In this document: positions 25,881 to 34,074 of the stretch, in pieces
Layout of the letters: every line of letters begins with the position of its first letter
Numbering within the stretch: position 1 is the stretch's first letter
Assembly: GCF_030817195.1 (NCBI RefSeq)
Contig: NZ_JAUSYZ010000001.1
Location: forward strand, 3,658,001 to 3,722,000
Length of the DNA stretch: 64,000 bases
Direction of reading: 5' to 3'
DNA from: Arthrobacter globiformis
GTDB lineage: Bacteria > Actinomycetota > Actinomycetes > Actinomycetales > Micrococcaceae
Made by a program: the position numbers and the translations under genes
Notes under the pieces: generated by a model
Told to the model about the DNA's origin: nothing
What the model saw: only the letters and a program-made list of their open reading frames with translations
Database searches by the model: none

Positions 25881-26027
25881 TTACGCTCTACACTGCGTTC
25901 GCTCTGGCGTCGGCCGCGCCACTTGGAAATGGTCGTTGCACTCTTCGCAGAAGACATCGTCTGCATGCTTGCCGCAGCACTGGCAACGGTGTTCCAACGC
26001 TTGGGAATCTGTGATGTAAGAAGCCAT
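25881..26027 (-). CDS. tiny cysteine-rich protein, copy 2 (putative zinc ribbon)
   Basis: This 48-residue protein reads MASYITDSQALEHRCQCCG, KHADDV, FCEEC, and then a short basic tail. AGGAG lies 11 bases upstream of the ATG at 26027. It aligns without gaps to the gene at 2722-2889 from the start codon through the last cysteine (ALEHRCQCC, VFCxEC), and DNA identity is high around the CCGCAGCACTGGCAACGGTG segment (+ strand). The two copies differ in their tails. No named family is recognised. It lies between the gene-poor stretch and the deacetylase-like gene. Confidence 0.78.
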   Translation of the reverse strand: MASYITDSQALEHRCQCCGKHADDVFCEECNDHFQVARPTPERTQCRA

Positions 26028-26189
26028 ACGCAATACTGCTCCTGCCCGTCGGGAGTCACAAAGCGTAGTCATTACCTGTCTTTTCGTGTCTGGACTACTT
26101 GCTTTTGCGGCTCCCGCCACTGGTAGCGTCATGAGCCCTCGGCCATCAGCCACGGGAACTTGGCGTCGTCCTGGGCAAGGAGCAACAGC

Positions 26190-27533
26190 CTAAGCGGCGA
26201 GGAGTTGCGGCTCCTGCACATGCAGTTCTCCCCCGCTAAGGGGCGTGATCTGGACCCGGACGATACTGGTTCCGGTGAGAGGCAGCGCAAGATACTGGTG
26301 CACCAGCCGAAAATCGGCTGACGCTGGCAATGAAATTTCCCTGGTCACACGGAGATGTCCAGGGAAATGAACATCGAATACTTCTATTCTGACTCGGGTG
26401 CCTTGTGGAGACCGGAAGGGTATACGAAGCTGCCGTACAGAACCGGCGTGGTCTCCGATAAGCACGTCCTTGAATAACGCAGCCGATTGGGCCCCGCGCC
26501 GGGCGTACCACGCAGCTGGTTCTTTTTGGAGGATCCAGCGGGCTGCCGAGCCGTTCCACCCGTTCCAGCCGCTCTTGAAGCTTGACGTGCCAGATAAGAG
26601 GTTATGTCGAATCGAACCCGAGAAGCTGGACATCATGAGCCCAGTCACAGTAAGAATCTCCAAGCGGCCCGCATCCCGCTCTGCTGCACACCAAGCCATG
26701 AACTGCTCAATGGCTTGGAGGCCCGCCGTGTCGAGCGAACTGGGGTGATACATGAAGCTGACACCACGGCCTAGCTGTCCGGCAGCCTGAACAAATAAAG
26801 GACCACGCCGCGCGAAGACCGCCGCATCCAACCCGACGTGAACGTTTCCCATGCTGTCAAGCGGATCGCCGGACATCGACCAGTATCCTGGCGTATAACC
26901 CGTCGACAGCGCGTGTTCCTGCAAGATCAGTCTGCCTGCTAAATACCGCTGAAACGACGAGGGCGCCAGGCCGCCATTGAAGCCTTGGTAGCCAGTGCCG
27001 CCAACGCCGGGCGGGACGAACAGCTCGATCGGCAGTTTTGGCAAGGACATGCTGAGCTTGGCCTTGGAGTGAACAATCTCGTTCCGCAGATCCTGGCTCG
27101 TGGGTGCGTCGCGATGCGTGGCTCCATGATTGGCAACTTCAAAACCGTTTTCTAGCGCCATCCGCTGAAGGGCCGGAAAAGACATGCTGGTGCTTCCGTT
27201 CACACCTGCTTCGATGCTGAACATTTGCGACATTGCGGCGACGGTGACGGGGATTTGGTACTTCCGATGAAACGGCAGGAGGTTCTGGATGAACTTGTTT
27301 AGATGATGGTCACATCTGAAGGCGACAGCTACCTTCCCGGACGTTCCAATCGGACCACCCCTCCGCCGTACGAATGCATCCACTAGCGGCTGGTTGACGG
27401 TGAACTGCCGCGCGCCAGGGACAACCAGGGCTGCTGCATCGGAGCGCGAACCTGAGAAGGTGGCACCCAGCCCGGCGATTGCCCCTGCCGAAAGTAAGTG
27501 ACGGCGGCTGATGAGCCGAGGGTCCGGACTCAC
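26190..27533 (-). CDS. Tat-exported polysaccharide deacetylase-like protein
   Basis: This 447-residue protein begins with a twin-arginine signal (SRRHLLSAGAIAGLG, residues 9-23) and an AxA-type cleavage region near DAAA. The NodB-like core shows AFRCDHH (residues about 70-76, metal and catalytic Asp/His) and ANHGATHRD (His-x3-His metal pair), then a late VMIHG/TYR-type strand region that I cannot place with confidence. The last 100 residues look like a beta-sandwich. It probably removes acetyl groups from an extracellular glycan. Base composition is lower in GC than neighbours. With the heparinase-like protein at 4708 it is one of two exported glycan enzymes in the window. Confidence 0.72.
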   Translation of the reverse strand: MSPDPRLISRRHLLSAGAIAGLGATFSGSRSDAAALVVPGARQFTVNQPLVDAFVRRRGGPIGTSGKVAVAFRCDHHLNKFIQNLLPFHRKYQIPVTVAAMSQMFSIEAGVNGSTSMSFPALQRMALENGFEVANHGATHRDAPTSQDLRNEIVHSKAKLSMSLPKLPIELFVPPGVGGTGYQGFNGGLAPSSFQRYLAGRLILQEHALSTGYTPGYWSMSGDPLDSMGNVHVGLDAAVFARRGPLFVQAAGQLGRGVSFMYHPSSLDTAGLQAIEQFMAWCAAERDAGRLEILTVTGLMMSSFSGSIRHNLLSGTSSFKSGWNGWNGSAARWILQKEPAAWYARRGAQSAALFKDVLIGDHAGSVRQLRIPFRSPQGTRVRIEVFDVHFPGHLRVTREISLPASADFRLVHQYLALPLTGTSIVRVQITPLSGGELHVQEPQLLAA

Positions 27534-27728
27534 TGCAGGGCTCCATGCGCTAAAGGGCCATTGGCGCGCTTTGACGTATCAACCATACGCCGATGCTAAT
27601 GCCCGGCAAGTCGGGGGAGAAGTCTGAGCGATATCCCGTTGCCCTGCCGTGCAACCGCCGGGCAGTTTCCTGCAGGCGAACGGTATCCCGCCGGGTCAAA
27701 CGGCAGCCCTGGCCTTCAGTCCCCGGCT

Positions 27729-27944
27729 TCAGGCTCCCCCGGCATCCGGCGCACTGCCGGAAGAACCCCTGCCCTGCAGCTCGCTGCTGACCAAATGCTT
27801 CCGGCCAGGCAAGTCAGTATTGCCCAGCCGCTCCAGGATGTACTTGCCGGCCTGGACCCCCACCGCAAGATTGCCGTTGTCCACAGAGCTCAGGGACAGG
27901 TGGCGAATGCGGGCCAGATACGTGTTGTCGTAGCCAACCACGGG
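27729..27944 (-). pseudogene. C-terminal remnant of a LacI-family regulator
   Basis: The - strand frame reads VVGYDNTYLARIRHLSLSSVD and continues to a stop at 27729. This matches the last strand and helix of the sugar-binding domain of LacI-type repressors (compare VLGYDDSQFARLSY in the intact regulator at 35332). About three quarters of the gene, including the helix-turn-helix, is missing. Homology stops at about 27942, where the + strand dehydrogenase relic begins. Confidence 0.72.
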
Positions 27945-27949
27945 AGACT

Positions 27950-28539
27950 GCTGCCTTTGCCGCCAAGCAGGCGGTGCCTGTCATGGTGGACTTCAACCGC
28001 CGCTTTGACCGCGACTATGCCGAGCTCAAACGGATAGTCGATGCCGGGGAAATCGGTGCTGTGGAGCTGATCCAGCTCACCAGCCCCGGCCCGGCCATGG
28101 TGCCGCTCGCCTACATCGCCACGTCAGGCGGCCAGAGGCGCGACCCGACGGTTCACTTCTTCGATGTCCCTCCGGCTTCCCGGCGGCGCGCTGGTCCAAA
28201 TCGATTGCGCGCGCCGCACCGGGTACAGCTACGACGAGCGGATTGAAATCATGGGATCAGAGGACATGGCCGAGGCCGGCCGCCACCGTTTGGGCGCGGT
28301 GTCCCGCTACTACTCAGGGAAGGTGGTGGACGACGGCATGCATCCCGGCTGGTTCGAACGGGTCCAGCCGACCTACGGGGCCGCCCTGAGCCACTTCGTG
28401 GCCGCATTGGAGAACGGAACTGCAGCCACGGCGGCCCGGCCTTCGCGCCGTCACTCCAGGATGGCCTGAAGGCCCAGGCCATTGCCGAAGCGGCAACCCT
28501 GTCCCTGCGCTCGGGAAAACCGGGACGATCCAGTACTGA
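27950..28539 (+). pseudogene. remnant of a Gfo/Idh/MocA (inositol 2-dehydrogenase-like) gene
   Basis: The frame from 27950 reads VMVDFNRRFDRDYAELK and ends in a family-like block at HFFD. The N-terminal NAD-binding half is absent. After HFFD about 45 codons appear deleted and the frame shifts to LRLPGGALVQIDCARRTGY and YDERIEIMG. A second shift near 28430 leads to SLQDGLKAQAIAEAATLS, and a third near 28525 is needed to reach the natural-looking end IQY-stop at 28537-28539. The gene is dead. It shares the family of the intact genes at 29038 and 34071. Confidence 0.78.
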
Positions 28540-28599
28540 TTCCATGCCGGTGCCGGGCGCTGGGCCGCGCGGCAGGGCACCGTCACCTGGGGGCCTGCA

Positions 28600-28897
28600 T
28601 TATTTCTGAACGGCCGCCCCGGCAGGTGTTGCCCGCGGCCATGCCTCGCCGCGGTTCCGTGACTTGGCGGGAGCATGGGCGATCAAGGCCAGCCTCGCGC
28701 CGATGAGGACGAGGTCCTTCATATCGGCAACCGGCGATAGGCCTGCCACTTTCAGTGCACCGAACCACATGAACAGGACTCCAAGCAGAATACGCAGCGA
28801 GGGCAACGCCGCCGGGCGCAGCACCTGGACGAGGCGGGCATCGGCAGCACCCCAAGGCGCACCAGCAGCCCACCCCCCCGCGCAGCAAAGTTTTCAT
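28600..28897 (-). pseudogene. DoxX-like membrane protein remnant
   Basis: The ATG at 28897 has GGGAGGGAG upstream and starts MKTLLRGG, but the frame shifts in a run of seven Gs. The rest continues in another frame as RILLGVLFMWFGALKVAGLSP, the first helix of DoxX-family proteins. The sequence then loses similarity and stops at 28600. It is a truncated, frameshifted gene of about 100 codons. Confidence 0.6.
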
Positions 28898-29037
28898 CGT
28901 GCTCCCTCCCTGACCTTGGGGACAGCCGCCTCCCCGCTTATTGGATGCAGGGAGGCTACGGGAAGGCCCTTGTGTTTTTCTTTGGCACGCAGCCGCGGGG
29001 CGGGTCCCCGCAGATGCCACGCCAGGCTCTTCCCGCG

Positions 29038-30072
29038 TCAGCCCGCCTCCTGGAGCGCGACCCGCACGGGCTCCCCGGACTGCAGTGACGCCTGGGCCGC
29101 GTCCGCCACCATGGACGCTGCGACGGCGTCCTCCGGCGTACACGGGTTCTGCCGCTTCCCCAGCACCAGTTCCACGAAGGCCGCCATCTCCGCACGGTAC
29201 GCCGTGTGGAACCGCTCGGCGAACGTCCTGTGCGGCGGCCCCGCCGGGAAACCCACCCCGGGTTCGGCGGAGGTCATCGCCATTTGCTCATCCATCCCCA
29301 CCATGACGGAGCCGGCGGACCCCTGGAGTTCCAGCCGGACGTCGTGTCCTGCCCCGTTGTAGCGGGTGGCCGAGACGGTGCCTACGCTGCCGTCGTCGAA
29401 CGTCACCACGGCCAGCGCCGTATCCACGTCGCCGACGGCGCCGATTGCCGGGTCACCGTTGTTGGAACCCTTGGCGAAGACCTCCACGATTTCCTTGCCG
29501 GTGAGCCAGCGGAGAATGTCGAAGTCGTGGACGGAGCAGTCGCGGAAGAGCCCGCCGGACGTCGCGAGGAACTCCACCGGCGGCGGCGTCATGTCGCACG
29601 TCACCGCCCTGACCGTGTGAAGCCATCCCAGCTCCCCGGCGTCGAAGGCGCGCTTGGCCTCCAGGTAACCCGGGTCGAACCGGCGCTGGTGTCCGATCTG
29701 CACAGTGCCGCCCGTGGCGCGGATATGGTCGAGGACAGGCAGTGATTCCTCGACGTTCACGGCCACAGGCTTTTCGCAGAACACCGGGATCCCGGCGTCC
29801 ACACCGGCCCTGATCAGGGCCGGATGCGTGGCCGTTCCGGTAGCGATGACCAGCCCGTCGATGCCGGAGTCAAGCAGGGCTTCAACGGAGGGAAGGAACC
29901 CGGCGCCGATTCCGCCGGCCAGCGAGCGGGCGTGTTCTGCGGCAACGTCGGTCAGCTTGAGGTGCACCGGGGCGCCCTGCGGCCCCATCAGCTCATTGAG
30001 GCCGGTGATGTTCCGGGCGTGCATGGCGCCGATTCGGCCCACTCCCACGAGTCCGAGAGTTACTTCTGTCAT
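29038..30072 (-). CDS. Gfo/Idh/MocA-family oxidoreductase (inositol 2-dehydrogenase-like)
   Basis: The ATG at 30072 follows AAGGA and precedes the NAD-binding motif, so it is used instead of the longer frame to 30336. The 344-residue protein has LGLVGVGRIGAMHARN, the catalytic lysine in CEKPVAVN, QIGHQRRFDPGY, and SVHDFDILRWL. Members oxidise inositols, sugars or sugar acids with NAD. It is the last gene of the leftward ABC importer operon, 22 bases after the ATPase gene, so its substrate is probably the imported compound. Confidence 0.9.
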   Translation of the reverse strand: MTEVTLGLVGVGRIGAMHARNITGLNELMGPQGAPVHLKLTDVAAEHARSLAGGIGAGFLPSVEALLDSGIDGLVIATGTATHPALIRAGVDAGIPVFCEKPVAVNVEESLPVLDHIRATGGTVQIGHQRRFDPGYLEAKRAFDAGELGWLHTVRAVTCDMTPPPVEFLATSGGLFRDCSVHDFDILRWLTGKEIVEVFAKGSNNGDPAIGAVGDVDTALAVVTFDDGSVGTVSATRYNGAGHDVRLELQGSAGSVMVGMDEQMAMTSAEPGVGFPAGPPHRTFAERFHTAYRAEMAAFVELVLGKRQNPCTPEDAVAASMVADAAQASLQSGEPVRVALQEAG

Positions 30073-30094
30073 GCTGGTCCTTGTCACGGCTCCC

Positions 30095-31021
30095 CTACTT
30101 CGACGCCCGGCGGGCGTCGGCCGTGGAGTCAGCCACGTCGGCGACTTCGGCCTGCACTTCCTTGACCACGTCGCCGTGCCCGCCGAGCTGTTCGAGTTCG
30201 TGGGCGAGTTCCGCGAGTTCGGCGCCGCCGGCCATTTGGGCGGTGAGTTCGTCGAGGGTGATGTCCTTCTTGTCGTAATAGCCGATCGATCTGCCGCGTT
30301 TGAGCAGCAGGAAGCGGTCCCCGACCGGGAAGGCATGGTGGGGGTTGTGGGTGATGAAGATGACGCCCAGTCCCCGATCGCGAGCCTGCAGGATGTAGCG
30401 CAACACGACGCCCGACTGCTTGACGCCGAGCGCTGCCGTTGGCTCGTCCAGGATCAGGACCTTCGCCCCGAAGTAGACGGCGCGGGCGATCGCGACGCAC
30501 TGGCGTTCACCGCCGGAGAGCTGCCCGATGGGCTGTTCGACGTCGCGCAGGTCGATGCCCATATCGGCAAGTTCTTTTTTGGTGATGTCCTTCATGGCCT
30601 GGACGTCCATGCGCTTGAACAGGCCGAAGCCGGTGGTCAGCTCGGAGCCGAGGAAGAAGTTGCGCCAGATGGGCATCAGGGGGACGACGGCGAGGTCCTG
30701 GTAGACGGTGGCGATGCCGGCGTCCAGTGCATCGCGGGGCGAATCGAATTTCCGTTCTTCGCCCATGATGTGGAGCACGCCTTCGTCGTGCTGGTGCAGG
30801 CCGGCGATGATTTTGATCAGAGTGGATTTGCCGGCGCCGTTGTCGCCAAGGACGCAAGTGACCCGGCCGTTGTCCACGGCCATGGTGACGTCCGTGAGGG
30901 CGACGATGTTCCCGTAATGCTTTCCCACATTCTCAAGCGAAAGCAGGTGCACGGGGGTGTGGGTCAGCGGGTCTTTTTCTTCTTTCAGCAGTGTCTGCTG
31001 ATCGATCCGGTGTGCATTCAT
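30095..31021 (-). CDS. sugar ABC importer ATP-binding protein (FrcA-like, single domain)
   Basis: This 308-residue protein has Walker A GDNGAGKST, Q loop VYQDLAVVP, signature LSGGERQCVAIAR, Walker B VLILDEPTAAL and switch His in ITHN. It has one ATPase domain, unlike two-domain RbsA, and therefore resembles the fructose-type FrcA. A 50-residue C-terminal tail is rich in Glu, Ala and Val. It forms an importer with the permease at 31038 and the binding protein at 32142. Confidence 0.92.
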   Translation of the reverse strand: MNAHRIDQQTLLKEEKDPLTHTPVHLLSLENVGKHYGNIVALTDVTMAVDNGRVTCVLGDNGAGKSTLIKIIAGLHQHDEGVLHIMGEERKFDSPRDALDAGIATVYQDLAVVPLMPIWRNFFLGSELTTGFGLFKRMDVQAMKDITKKELADMGIDLRDVEQPIGQLSGGERQCVAIARAVYFGAKVLILDEPTAALGVKQSGVVLRYILQARDRGLGVIFITHNPHHAFPVGDRFLLLKRGRSIGYYDKKDITLDELTAQMAGGAELAELAHELEQLGGHGDVVKEVQAEVADVADSTADARRASK

Positions 31022-31037
31022 TGGTGTTCGGCCCCTT

Positions 31038-32087
31038 CTACTTCAGTTCGGCGCGGCGCTTGACGATCAGGTTCACGATGGTGGCCAGGAGCAGCATCAG
31101 GCCCAGGAAGAACTTGAACCAGTCCGGGTTCCACTGCGCGTACACGATGCCCTTGTTGGCCATGCCGAAGATGAATGCGCCGATGGCACCGCCAACGGCA
31201 GATCCGTATCCGCCGGTGAGCAGGCAGCCACCGATGACGGCAGCGATGATATAGAGGAATTCGTTGCCCACACCCTCGCCGGACTGGACGGCGTCGAACG
31301 CGAACAGGTTGTGCATGCCTAGGATCCAGCCGCAGAAACCGACCGCCATGAACAGGCCGATCTTTGTCGCTTTGACAGGGACGCCCACGGCGCGGGCGGC
31401 GTTGGCGTCACCGCCGACCGCGAAGATCCAGTTGCCCACCTTGGTGCGCAGCAGCACCCAGGATGCCACGGCAACCAAGGCGATCCAGATGAAGACGGTG
31501 TTTTTGACATCCACCCCGGCGATGTTTACCGAGGAGGCAAAGATGGCACGAGCCGCCTGGTAGCCGTCCATGGTGGAGATGGACGGGGAGGACACGCCGC
31601 CACCGATCATGCGGGTCAGGCCAAGATTAAGGCCGGTCAGCATCAGGAACGTCGCGAGCGTGACGATGAAGCTGGGCAACTTGGTCTTCATCAGGATCCA
31701 GCCGTTGATGTACCCGATGCCGAGCGAGACCACGAGGGCCAGGATCACCCCGACCCAGACGTTCATACTGAAGTACCAGCTGAACATCGACGCTGTGAGG
31801 GCGGAACTGATGACTGCAACGCCTGTGGAAAGGTCGAACTCGCCGCCAATCATCAGCAGGGACACACCCACGGCCATGATGCCGATGGTGGAACTGCCGT
31901 AAAGCACTGTGGCGAAGGCATTCGGCTGGATGAACGTCTGCGATACCGAGGCGAAGAAGACGAAGAGGACGATCGCGCCGACGAGGGCGCCAACTTCCGG
32001 GCGTCCGAGCAGCTTCTGCAGGGGGTTACGTTTTGCAACGCGCTCATCTGCCACAGCTGGTTTTGTCATTGTTGGGGTCATGGTCAT
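31038..32087 (-). CDS. sugar ABC importer permease (RbsC/FrcC family)
   Basis: This 349-residue protein has about ten hydrophobic helices and the family blocks GVSLLMIGGEFDLSTG, GYINGWI and LTGGYGSAVGGAIGA. AAGGAG precedes the ATG. It forms the membrane channel for the sugar or polyol bound by the lipoprotein encoded 54 bases upstream. Confidence 0.92.
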   Translation of the reverse strand: MTMTPTMTKPAVADERVAKRNPLQKLLGRPEVGALVGAIVLFVFFASVSQTFIQPNAFATVLYGSSTIGIMAVGVSLLMIGGEFDLSTGVAVISSALTASMFSWYFSMNVWVGVILALVVSLGIGYINGWILMKTKLPSFIVTLATFLMLTGLNLGLTRMIGGGVSSPSISTMDGYQAARAIFASSVNIAGVDVKNTVFIWIALVAVASWVLLRTKVGNWIFAVGGDANAARAVGVPVKATKIGLFMAVGFCGWILGMHNLFAFDAVQSGEGVGNEFLYIIAAVIGGCLLTGGYGSAVGGAIGAFIFGMANKGIVYAQWNPDWFKFFLGLMLLLATIVNLIVKRRAELK

Positions 32088-32141
32088 GATGGTTCTCCTT
32101 GCTTCCGGGCCCGGCGTTGGCCGGGCCCGGCTGGCGGGCTG

Positions 32142-33137
32142 TTAGCGGATGCCGTCCTTGGCGAACTTGAGGACGTCATTGGCTGCTGCCTTGTCGACGA
32201 TGGACGGGCCGGTCAGCACGGGCTGCCCGCCGCCGATCTTGAATCCACCGCGCTTGGCCTGCCACAGTGCATCAATTGAGCCGTAGCCCTGCAGCCACGG
32301 CTGCTGGTCAACTGTAAAAATGACATCTCCGTCGGCAATTTTCTGGGCGAGCTCAGGGTTCATGTCGAACGAGGCCACCTTGGCCTTGCTGCCGGCGCCG
32401 GTCACGGCCTTCAGGATGGTCAATGTGTAGGGCGCACCCAAGCCAACGATGGCATCGGCATCAGCAGTAGCCTGCAGTTTGGCGGTAACCGTGGAGGAAA
32501 CCTGGGCCATGTCAGTACCGGGAACGTACAGGATCTCCGTTCCCGCCACCTTTTCCTTGACCCCTGCGCAGCGGGCCTCCAGACCCACATGCCCCTGCTC
32601 TTGGATGACACAGATGGGGTGTTTGAGGCCCAGTTCGCTGAGCTTCGTTCCGACGGCGACGCCAGCGAGCTTTTCGTTTGACCCGAAGTGGGTGAAGGCG
32701 CCCAATTGTGCAGAGACCGATTCGCCGGCATTAAGGCTGACTACAGGAATACCCGCGTCCGTGGCCTTCTTGAGGGAGTCCTTCAACGCGTCCGGCTTAG
32801 CCAGTGTCACGGCAATGCCGTCCACCTTCTGATCAATCGCCTGCTGGACAAGCTGTGCCTGGCGTCCGCCTTCGGGGTCCGAGGTGTAGAGCAGCTCCAC
32901 ATTGTCCTTGGCTGCGGCTTCCTCAGCGCCCTTGCGGACAATGTCCCAGAAGGTGTCCCCGGGAGCGGCATGCGTGATGAGGGCGACCTTGATGCGCGGC
33001 GTCGACGCGGCCTGGCCGCCGGCCGCGGCATTTCCGTTTTCCGCCGGCCTTCCGCCGGTGGATGAGCAGGCGCTGAGGGCCATCATCGGCACGACCGCGG
33101 CAACCAGCGCCGCCTTCCGCCATGAAAATTTCTTCAC
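32142..33137 (-). CDS. sugar-binding lipoprotein of the ABC importer (RbsB-like)
   Basis: The start is GTG at 33137, with AAAGGAG 7 bases upstream, directly before the signal peptide; longer frames upstream have no such site. The 331-residue protein has a lipobox LSAC near residue 24, then a periplasmic-binding type I fold with HAAPGDTFWDIVRKG, QAIDQKVDGIAVTL and GIPVVSLNAGE. The last is the usual DAGIPVV-type strand of sugar binders. The ligand is unknown; neighbouring dehydrogenases and isomerase suggest an inositol or related polyol. Confidence 0.92.
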   Translation of the reverse strand: MKKFSWRKAALVAAVVPMMALSACSSTGGRPAENGNAAAGGQAASTPRIKVALITHAAPGDTFWDIVRKGAEEAAAKDNVELLYTSDPEGGRQAQLVQQAIDQKVDGIAVTLAKPDALKDSLKKATDAGIPVVSLNAGESVSAQLGAFTHFGSNEKLAGVAVGTKLSELGLKHPICVIQEQGHVGLEARCAGVKEKVAGTEILYVPGTDMAQVSSTVTAKLQATADADAIVGLGAPYTLTILKAVTGAGSKAKVASFDMNPELAQKIADGDVIFTVDQQPWLQGYGSIDALWQAKRGGFKIGGGQPVLTGPSIVDKAAANDVLKFAKDGIR

Positions 33138-33207
33138 CGAAAATCTCCTTTGATCCGGGCTTCGGCCGTGCCAGGTCGCAGCAGCAGCCGAAATGTTGAT
33201 ATCTCCG

Positions 33208-33257
33208 ATCATCGTGACTCGGATCACCATTGTCAACGTTTGTCCTAACATTAGGAC
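33208..33257 (-). promoter_or_regulatory. promoter and operators of the sugar importer operon
   Basis: On the - strand TTGACA (33231-33236) and GATGAT (33208-33213) are separated by exactly 17 bases. The spacer is occupied by GTGATCCGAGTCAC, a GTGA-N6-TCAC palindrome like CRP/GlxR sites. Just upstream is GTCCTAA-N2-TTAGGAC (33242-33257), a perfect inverted repeat. Confidence 0.6.
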
Positions 33258-33279
33258 GATAATAGTTTTGGCCGTGTGA

Positions 33280-34074
33280 CTAACCCGCCACGAAAGCGTG
33301 CCGGAAGGCGGAGAGGGCCTGGTCCCCCGATGCCAGCCCGGGCCCACCCGAGGCACCCGCTTCCAGCCCGATGACGCCCGCGTAGCCTGCCTCGGCGAGC
33401 GCCCCGGCAATGGCGCCGTAGTTGATCTCCCCCGTTCCGGGCTCGAACCGGCCCGGAACGTCGGCCACCTGGATTTCCCCGATCCAAGGCAGAGCTCCGC
33501 GGACAAGTTCAATCAGGTTTCCCTCGCCGATCTGGGCATGGTAAAGATCCAGCATCATCCTCACGTGCGGGTGGTCAGCTGCGGACACCAGCGCCAGGGT
33601 GTCCTTGGCCCGGGCCAGCGGTATGCCCGGGTGGTCCAGGACCGTGTTGAGATTTTCAAGCGCAAAGACCACTCCATGCCGTTCACCGAGCCGGCCCAGC
33701 CGCTCCAGGGTGCGCAGCCCGGTCAGCCACATCTGTCCGGTGGAGCGGTGGAGCGGCCGCACGGCGACCCCGCCGTCGCCAAGTTCCGCCGGATGAACAA
33801 CCATCCGCTCGACACCCAGCTCAAGCGCGGTCGGAATGAGTTTCTCCGCCGATTCAACAACCCGGTCCGCACTGTCCGGGTCGATGAGGCTGCCGCCGAA
33901 GTATCCGCTCATGGAAGAAAATCGGGCACCCGTTGCGGCCAGTGCTGGAATGTCCCGGTTCCGCGTGTCCCAAAGTTCCACCTCGAACCCCTGCTCATGA
34001 ATGCGCTGCACCCGCTCGATGAGGGACAACTCGCCGTAGATCATCTCGGCGCACGCTGCCAGCCGGAAGCTCAT
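33280..34074 (-). CDS. sugar phosphate isomerase/epimerase (hydroxypyruvate isomerase-like)
   Basis: This 264-residue TIM-barrel protein has the AP-endonuclease-2 family pattern, with metal ligands suggested by FALENLN, MMLDLYHAQI and the C-terminal IGLEAGASG. The closest families are hydroxypyruvate isomerase and inosose isomerase (Hyi/IolI). Its ATG overlaps the stop of the upstream dehydrogenase by four bases (ATGA at 34071-34074). It probably acts after the dehydrogenase in the same catabolic route. Confidence 0.87.
   Translation of the reverse strand: MSFRLAACAEMIYGELSLIERVQRIHEQGFEVELWDTRNRDIPALAATGARFSSMSGYFGGSLIDPDSADRVVESAEKLIPTALELGVERMVVHPAELGDGGVAVRPLHRSTGQMWLTGLRTLERLGRLGERHGVVFALENLNTVLDHPGIPLARAKDTLALVSAADHPHVRMMLDLYHAQIGEGNLIELVRGALPWIGEIQVADVPGRFEPGTGEINYGAIAGALAEAGYAGVIGLEAGASGGPGLASGDQALSAFRHAFVAG

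Noticed and set aside
30129..30500. Arg/Pro-rich - strand frame inside the ATPase gene
   Set aside because: It overlaps a complete ABC ATPase with all motifs. The composition is typical of a shifted frame.
33138..33512. Extension of the sugar-binding lipoprotein to 33512
   Set aside because: It would overlap the isomerase gene and the promoter. The GTG at 33137 has an ideal ribosome site and begins the signal peptide.
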